DNA of 52,137 nt from an uncultured Collinsella sp. Its GTDB lineage: Bacteria; Actinomycetota; Coriobacteriia; Coriobacteriales; Coriobacteriaceae. The DNA is taken from positions 1 through 52,137 of the forward strand of contig CABUTR010000011.1 in NCBI GenBank assembly GCA_902494555.1, given 5' to 3'. Of the stretch, positions 48,473 through 52,137 are shown in pieces. The translations under genes and the position numbers were made by a program. A model generated the notes under the pieces. That model was not told where the DNA came from and searched no databases. It saw nothing but the letters and a program-made list of their open reading frames with translations. Each line of letters begins with the position of its first letter. The first letter of the stretch is position 1.

Positions 48473-49596
48473 GCGAAGACGATTAGATTGTCCCTATGGA
48501 TCGCGGGCTTCTCGGCCAGGTTTGCAAGCAGGCGGTTACTGGCGATCTGGTCCTGGCGGCGGCCGGCAGCAAGCTCCAACACGTCCGAATCGGCCTCGGC
48601 GATACCGCGCGCGACAACCATGCCGCTCGGGTCGCACACGTCAAGCACATCGCCCTCGGCAAACTCGCCATCGACCTCGCGAATACCCACCGCAAGCAGG
48701 GACGATCCATGGCCGACCAGCGCTTTCGCGGCACCGTCATCAACCGTCACCGAGCCGTGCGCCTTGTCACCCAGTGCAATCCACAGCTTGCGGGGTGCAA
48801 TGTCCAAGCGCTCCGCCGGCGGATCGAACAGCGTACCCACGCTCTCGCCGCGGGCGAGGCGCACGAGCGCATCGGGCTCCTCGCCCGAGCAAATCACGCT
48901 CTGAATGCCCGCCGTCATGAGAATGCGGCTCGCGCGGATCTTGGTGATCATGCCGCCCGTGCCCACCGATGTGGAAGAATCGCCCGCCGAGGCGATGATC
49001 TTGGCGTCGATCTTATGCACGACCGGGACGAACTCGGCCGTGGGGTCCTCGTGCGGATTGGCGGTATAGAGGCCATCGATGTCCGAGAGCGTCACGCACA
49101 GATCGGCAGAAACCAGGCAGCTCACAAGCGCCGCCAGCGTGTCGTTGTCGCCAAACTTGATCTCATCGACGGTAACGGTATCGTTCTCGTTGACGACCGG
49201 CACCACGCCAAGCTCCACCAGGCGCAGCAGGGCGTCGCGCGCGTGCAGGTAGGACGTGCGGCGCGCCGTGTCGTGACGCGTGAGCAGCACGAGCGAGGTG
49301 AGCAGGTCGCGCGCATGAAACTCCTCGTCATAGGCCGACGAGATGATGCACTGACCGGCCGAGGCGCAGGCCTGCAGGCTCGGCAGGTCACCAACCGGCT
49401 TGCGGTCGAAGCCCAACACGGGATAGCCACAGGCGATAGCGCCCGAGCTCACCACAACCAGACGCCAGCCGAGCTTGCGCAGCGCTGCGGCCTGATCGGC
49501 AAGTCCGCCGATAAAGGCGCGGTTGACCTTGCCGTCGGCACCCACCACCGTGGACGAACCGATCTTTACCACCATCGTTTTATAAGAAGTCGTCAT
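48469..49596 (-). CDS. proB: Glutamate 5-kinase
   Basis: Predicted 375 aa from ATG 49596. The amino-acid-kinase domain covers ~1-260: MVVKIGSSTVVGADG, RLVVVSSGAIACGY, PVVNENDTVTVDEIKFGDND, LSDIDGLYTANP and VGTGGMITKIRASRILM. A C-terminal PUA domain follows (GSVTVDDGAAKAL, GHGSSLLAVGI). It phosphorylates glutamate in the first step of proline synthesis and is normally inhibited by proline. Only 79 bases separate it from pncB upstream, so co-transcription with that gene is possible. Confidence 0.97.
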   Translation of the reverse strand: MTTSYKTMVVKIGSSTVVGADGKVNRAFIGGLADQAAALRKLGWRLVVVSSGAIACGYPVLGFDRKPVGDLPSLQACASAGQCIISSAYDEEFHARDLLTSLVLLTRHDTARRTSYLHARDALLRLVELGVVPVVNENDTVTVDEIKFGDNDTLAALVSCLVSADLCVTLSDIDGLYTANPHEDPTAEFVPVVHKIDAKIIASAGDSSTSVGTGGMITKIRASRILMTAGIQSVICSGEEPDALVRLARGESVGTLFDPPAERLDIAPRKLWIALGDKAHGSVTVDDGAAKALVGHGSSLLAVGIREVDGEFAEGDVLDVCDPSGMVVARGIAEADSDVLELAAGRRQDQIASNRLLANLAEKPAIHRDNLIVFA

Positions 49597-49675
49597 ACGT
49601 CAAACCAATCAACTGTTCAGCGAACGGCCGAGCCGGCGGCCAGGGAAGCGTGACTCGCCCCTACCGCCCAAGGAA

Positions 49676-51181
49676 TTAGTGAGCCCAGGGGAAGGCCGAG
49701 GCCGCGGCCATGTTCTTGCGCACGAGCTCGTCGCGCACCTGAGCCAGGCCCTGCTCCATACCCACCACATAGGTCTGCGGGTACAGGAAGCGCTTGAAAG
49801 CTGCGTCCAGATGGTCAAGTGCCCAGGCGCAACGCTCGCGCGCGTCCTCGATGCTCTCGCGAGGAGCCACCGCGCTGCCGTCGCGCACAATCGGCACCAG
49901 CAGCTCGCGATACTCCAGCTCGGAAACGTCGGTCACCAGCGCCGCATCGTTTACGGCCACGAGGGTATTGCCGCGCGCGGCGCCCTCCCCTGCCAGATGG
50001 TCCTCGTCATAAATCATGTCGCAAACCGGGCCGCCAAAACCGTCGTAATAGCGTCGTACGCGCTGAACACCGGGAATTGTGCGCTTGTAGGGCTGCTCGG
50101 AGAGCTTCACCACCGGCGTCCACGGGACCGCCTCGCTCGCACGGCGGGCGGCGAGCTTGTACACGCCGCCCAGCGCCGGCTGGTCATAGCAGGTCGCGAG
50201 CTTGGTGCCCACGCCAAAGCTATCGATGGGCGCGCCCTGGTCGAGCAGCGACTGAATCGTGTACTCATCCAGATCGTTAGAAACCGAGATCCCCACATAG
50301 GGCAGGCCCTCGGCGTCAAAACGGCCGCGGACATACTTGGAAAGCTTGGCCAGGTCGCCCGAGTCGATGCGAATAGCCGACAGACGCTCGCCCACCGCCT
50401 CCATCTCCTTGGCAACCGTAATGGCATGCTCGCAACCCTCACGTACGTCGTAGGTGTCGATGAGCAGCGTGCAGTTCTTGGGACTCGACTTAGCAAAAGC
50501 CCGGAATGCCTCGAGCTCGGAGTCGAAGCTCATCACCCAGCTGTGCGCATGCGTGCCAAAAACGGGGATGCCGTAGCGGCGCCCGGCAAGCACGTTGGAC
50601 GTAGAGGAGCAGCCGGCAACGTAGCTCGCGCGCGCGACGGCCAGCCCGCCATCGGGACCCTGGGCGCGGCGCAGGCCAAACTCGGCAACGGGACGGCCGT
50701 CCGCCGCCAGCACCACGCGCGCCGTCTTGGTGGCGACAAGCGTCTGGAAGCCGACGATGTTGAGCAGCGCCGTTTCGAGCAGCTGGCACTCCAGCGCGGG
50801 GCCGGTGACGCGAACCATGGGCTCGCGCGGAAAGACGAGCTCGCCCTCGGGAACGGCGTCGATGTTTACATGCGCACGAAAATCGCGCAGGTAGTCAAGG
50901 AATGCAGGCTTGAACATCGCGCCGCCGGCCGGGGCCTGGAGTGAGGCGAGGTAGTCGATATCCTCGGGCGTAAAGCGCAGATTCTCGACCAGCTCGGGCA
51001 GCTCGGCGGTGCCGCACATGACGGCATAGGCGCTGCCAAAGGGATGGTCGCGGTAAAACGCCGTAAAACAACCCTGCTCATTGGCCTTGCCGTTCTCCCA
51101 CAGGCCCTGGGCCATAGTGAGCTCGTACAGATCGGTGAGCATTGCGATGTCGGTGGGATGAGAGATATCGGTCAAAGCCAT
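49676..51181 (-). CDS. pncB: Nicotinate phosphoribosyltransferase
   Basis: Predicted 501 aa; AAAGG lies 8 bases before ATG 51181. The N-terminus LTDLYELTMAQGLWENG is diagnostic, as are GPALECQLLETALLNIV, EFGLRRAQGPDG, VPVFGTHAHSWVMSF-type residues (PVFGTHAHSWVMSF), IRIDSGDLAKLSK and SFGVGTKLATCYD. It converts nicotinate and PRPP to nicotinate mononucleotide in the Preiss-Handler salvage path to NAD. Length is normal for the ~490-aa group. It lies in the same direction as proB and after the 51266-51706 gene. Confidence 0.96.
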   Translation of the reverse strand: MALTDISHPTDIAMLTDLYELTMAQGLWENGKANEQGCFTAFYRDHPFGSAYAVMCGTAELPELVENLRFTPEDIDYLASLQAPAGGAMFKPAFLDYLRDFRAHVNIDAVPEGELVFPREPMVRVTGPALECQLLETALLNIVGFQTLVATKTARVVLAADGRPVAEFGLRRAQGPDGGLAVARASYVAGCSSTSNVLAGRRYGIPVFGTHAHSWVMSFDSELEAFRAFAKSSPKNCTLLIDTYDVREGCEHAITVAKEMEAVGERLSAIRIDSGDLAKLSKYVRGRFDAEGLPYVGISVSNDLDEYTIQSLLDQGAPIDSFGVGTKLATCYDQPALGGVYKLAARRASEAVPWTPVVKLSEQPYKRTIPGVQRVRRYYDGFGGPVCDMIYDEDHLAGEGAARGNTLVAVNDAALVTDVSELEYRELLVPIVRDGSAVAPRESIEDARERCAWALDHLDAAFKRFLYPQTYVVGMEQGLAQVRDELVRKNMAAASAFPWAH

Positions 51182-51265
51182 GGGGCGACCTTTCGGATGC
51201 GTTGTGCAGAGGTTGAGGGTTGGAGAAGGGCAGAGTGTTCGGGCATGACACCCGGCGCGAATCGG

Positions 51266-51706
51266 CTAGAGCAGGCCCATGCTGGTCAGGATCGTGTAGC
51301 CCATAAAGATGACAAACGCGATGAGGGCAAGGACAATGATGATTTTTTGAGCCGGCGCCATGCCAGGGATCTCGTTCTCGCCCGTAGGCTCCTTGGAGGT
51401 AACCATGCGCTGGGCAAAGCTCATCTCGTCACGGCTCGGTTTGGGCTCGACGGGCTTGGGACGAGTGGCCTTTTTAGGCTGAGGTTTGTGCGCGGCAGGT
51501 GCAGGCTTCGCGGCGGCGGGCTTGGGCGCGGGGGCGACGTTCGCGGCGGCCTCCTCGGCCTTCGCACGCGCGGCACGCAGGGCGGCCAGCTCCTCACGCT
51601 CGCGGCGTGCCTCTTCCTGGGCCTCGCGACGAGCTTTCTCGGCGCGGAGCTCTTCCAACTCGGCGCGTTCCTCGGCAGACAGTGGTTGGGACTCAAGCTC
51701 GGCCAT
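51266..51706 (-). CDS. Small tail-anchored coiled-coil protein of unknown function
   Basis: Predicted 146 aa from ATG 51706 with AAAGGG upstream; earlier in-frame starts lie in the terminator of tRNA-Ala. Residues ~8-60 are a charged helix likely to coil (AEERAELEELRAEKARREAQ). A Pro/Ala/Lys-rich linker follows (PAPKPAAAKPAPAAHKPQP). One membrane helix lies near the C-terminus (IIIVLALIAFVIFMGYTIL), leaving a four-to-six-residue end outside. No known family is recognised. Such proteins are common in Coriobacteriia and are probably membrane-attached from the cytoplasm. It is ~85 bases upstream of pncB and may share its transcript. Confidence 0.75.
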   Translation of the reverse strand: MAELESQPLSAEERAELEELRAEKARREAQEEARREREELAALRAARAKAEEAAANVAPAPKPAAAKPAPAAHKPQPKKATRPKPVEPKPSRDEMSFAQRMVTSKEPTGENEIPGMAPAQKIIIVLALIAFVIFMGYTILTSMGLL

Positions 51707-51724
51707 GGTACAGCCCTTTCTTTT

Positions 51725-51757
51725 AAAAAAAGCCGCCGACACAATGTCAGCGGCTTA
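51725..51757 (-). terminator. Terminator of tRNA-Ala
   Basis: On the minus strand AAGCCGCTGAC and GTCGGCGGCTT form an 11-bp stem with one G-T pair, followed by seven T. It lies 14 bases after the tRNA. Confidence 0.92.
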
Positions 51758-51770
51758 TCAAATCCAAGGG

Positions 51771-51843
51771 TGGAGACGAAGGGAGTCGAACCCTCGGCCT
51801 CTGCCATGCGACGGCAGCGCTCTCCCAACTGAGCTACGTCCCC
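51771..51843 (-). tRNA. tRNA-Ala (anticodon CGC)
   Basis: The cloverleaf starts GGGGACGTAGCTCAG; G3 pairs with T70 (the G3:U70 identity pair of alanine tRNA). The anticodon stem CTGCC/GGCAG encloses GTCGCAT, giving CGC for codon GCG. The T arm is GAGGGTTCGACTCCC-like. A73 is followed by CCC, so the CCA end is not encoded. Confidence 0.96.
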
Positions 51844-51900
51844 AGGACAAGTTGATATTTTACCTACGGCTCGCCAACTGTCAACGCCCAATACCCAGTC

Positions 51901-51985
51901 TTTTTGGGACGGGGCTTTTTTGACTACTTTTCGAGCAGGCGATCCTCTCGATGATTTTTTAATCCCCGTCCCAGAAAAATCATCG
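51901..51985. repeat. Overlapping inverted repeats able to form two exclusive hairpins
   Basis: TGGGACGGGG (51905-51914) pairs with CCCCGTCCCA (51964-51973), and CGATGATTTTT (51949-51959) pairs with AAAAATCATCG (51975-51985). The second stem's loop contains one arm of the first, so both cannot form together. It lies between the end of the radical-SAM gene and tRNA-Ala and may also end transcription from the right. Confidence 0.75.
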
Positions 51986-51994
51986 GCGAACGCG

Positions 51995-52137
51995 CTACTT
52001 TGCGCTGGTGAGGACGCCGGTGGTGTCGAAGGCTGGGGTGAAGCTCTCGTCTACCGCGCCGCCTTCTTGCCAAAACATCGTCGTAAAGCCCAGGTCATCG
52101 GCATGGTCGCGCACCTGCTCGTACTCCTCGCGCGTCA
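51995..52137 (-). CDS. Radical-SAM family protein, C-terminal end only
   Basis: The last 47 codons of a leftward gene are visible, ending at TAG 51995-51997. They read TREEYEQVRDHADDLGF, then MFWQEGGAVDESF and PAFDTTGV. This ending is characteristic of a group of radical-SAM enzymes related to pyruvate-formate-lyase activases; the CxxxCxxC cluster motif lies outside the window. The call rests on recall of this ending. Confidence 0.6.
   Translation of the reverse strand, partial: TREEYEQVRDHADDLGFTTMFWQEGGAVDESFTPAFDTTGVLTSAK

Noticed and set aside
51421..51923. Open frames covering tRNA-Ala and its terminator
   Set aside because: They read through a tRNA gene and a terminator and lack ribosome sites.

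Overview
The window looks like a chromosomal segment of a gut Coriobacteriia species, most likely a Collinsella-type organism. That is inferred from content: high-GC genes, secreted proteins built of WYxx-type cell-wall-binding repeats, a SUF operon led by an Rrf2 regulator, a Rho with a very long Ala/Lys/Arg-rich N-terminal extension, and a NifU-like/GGGtGRT gene pair. There is no rRNA, phage structural block, plasmid origin or CRISPR array.

Layout. 1-5470: three leftward genes for secreted cell-wall-binding-repeat proteins (a GH25 muramidase cut by the window edge, an NlpC/P60-like enzyme, and one with a small Cys/His C-terminal tail). 5471-8260: a low-GC, gene-poor zone with an intact Abi_2-type abortive-infection gene among broken pieces: the last ~60 codons of a glycosyltransferase, an NlpC/P60-like C-terminus, and an AAA ATPase C-terminus with an in-frame stop. 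8261-17604: a surface-polysaccharide locus with five leftward GT2 genes (apparently an A-B-A-B duplication plus a two-domain GT), then a rightward acyltransferase-3 and a sixth GT2. 17629-21417: an AAA-ATPase-like/DUF1703-type protein and a sortase-anchored protein with a putative lysozyme-like head. 21557-27446: rrf2 and sufC-B-D-S-U, with an unusually regular operator array between them. 27524-30485: a REP-associated tyrosine transposase (RAYT), then the NifU-like/GGGtGRT pair. 30742-37188: a fumarate-reductase-like flavoprotein, tRNA-Lys and tRNA-His, an aminotransferase, a ROK sugar kinase, a VanZ-like protein and a two-TM protein. 37500-46830: rho, argS, carD, a second RAYT, an HD hydrolase and proA. 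46944-52137: a prolyl-aminopeptidase-like hydrolase, proB, pncB, a small membrane protein, tRNA-Ala and the end of a radical-SAM gene.

How it fits together. The left third concerns the cell surface: wall hydrolases, glycan synthesis and a wall-anchored protein. The centre is Fe-S cluster assembly: an Rrf2 regulator with three cysteines lies divergent to suf and the shared upstream region holds four half-sites spaced exactly 22 bp apart. The right third is housekeeping: transcription termination, tRNA charging, proline synthesis (proA and proB flank a probable proline-releasing peptidase) and NAD salvage.

The most unusual signals are: (i) a ~45-bp hairpin repeat present three times around the second RAYT, each copy starting at the stop codon of a neighbouring gene; (ii) the 22-bp-periodic operator array and an 18-bp copy of part of it beyond the operon's end; (iii) the NifU-like/GGGtGRT pair, of unknown function; (iv) a duplicated tRNA-Lys 3' end with its own terminator. 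Functions come from family motifs read by eye; no database search was run.
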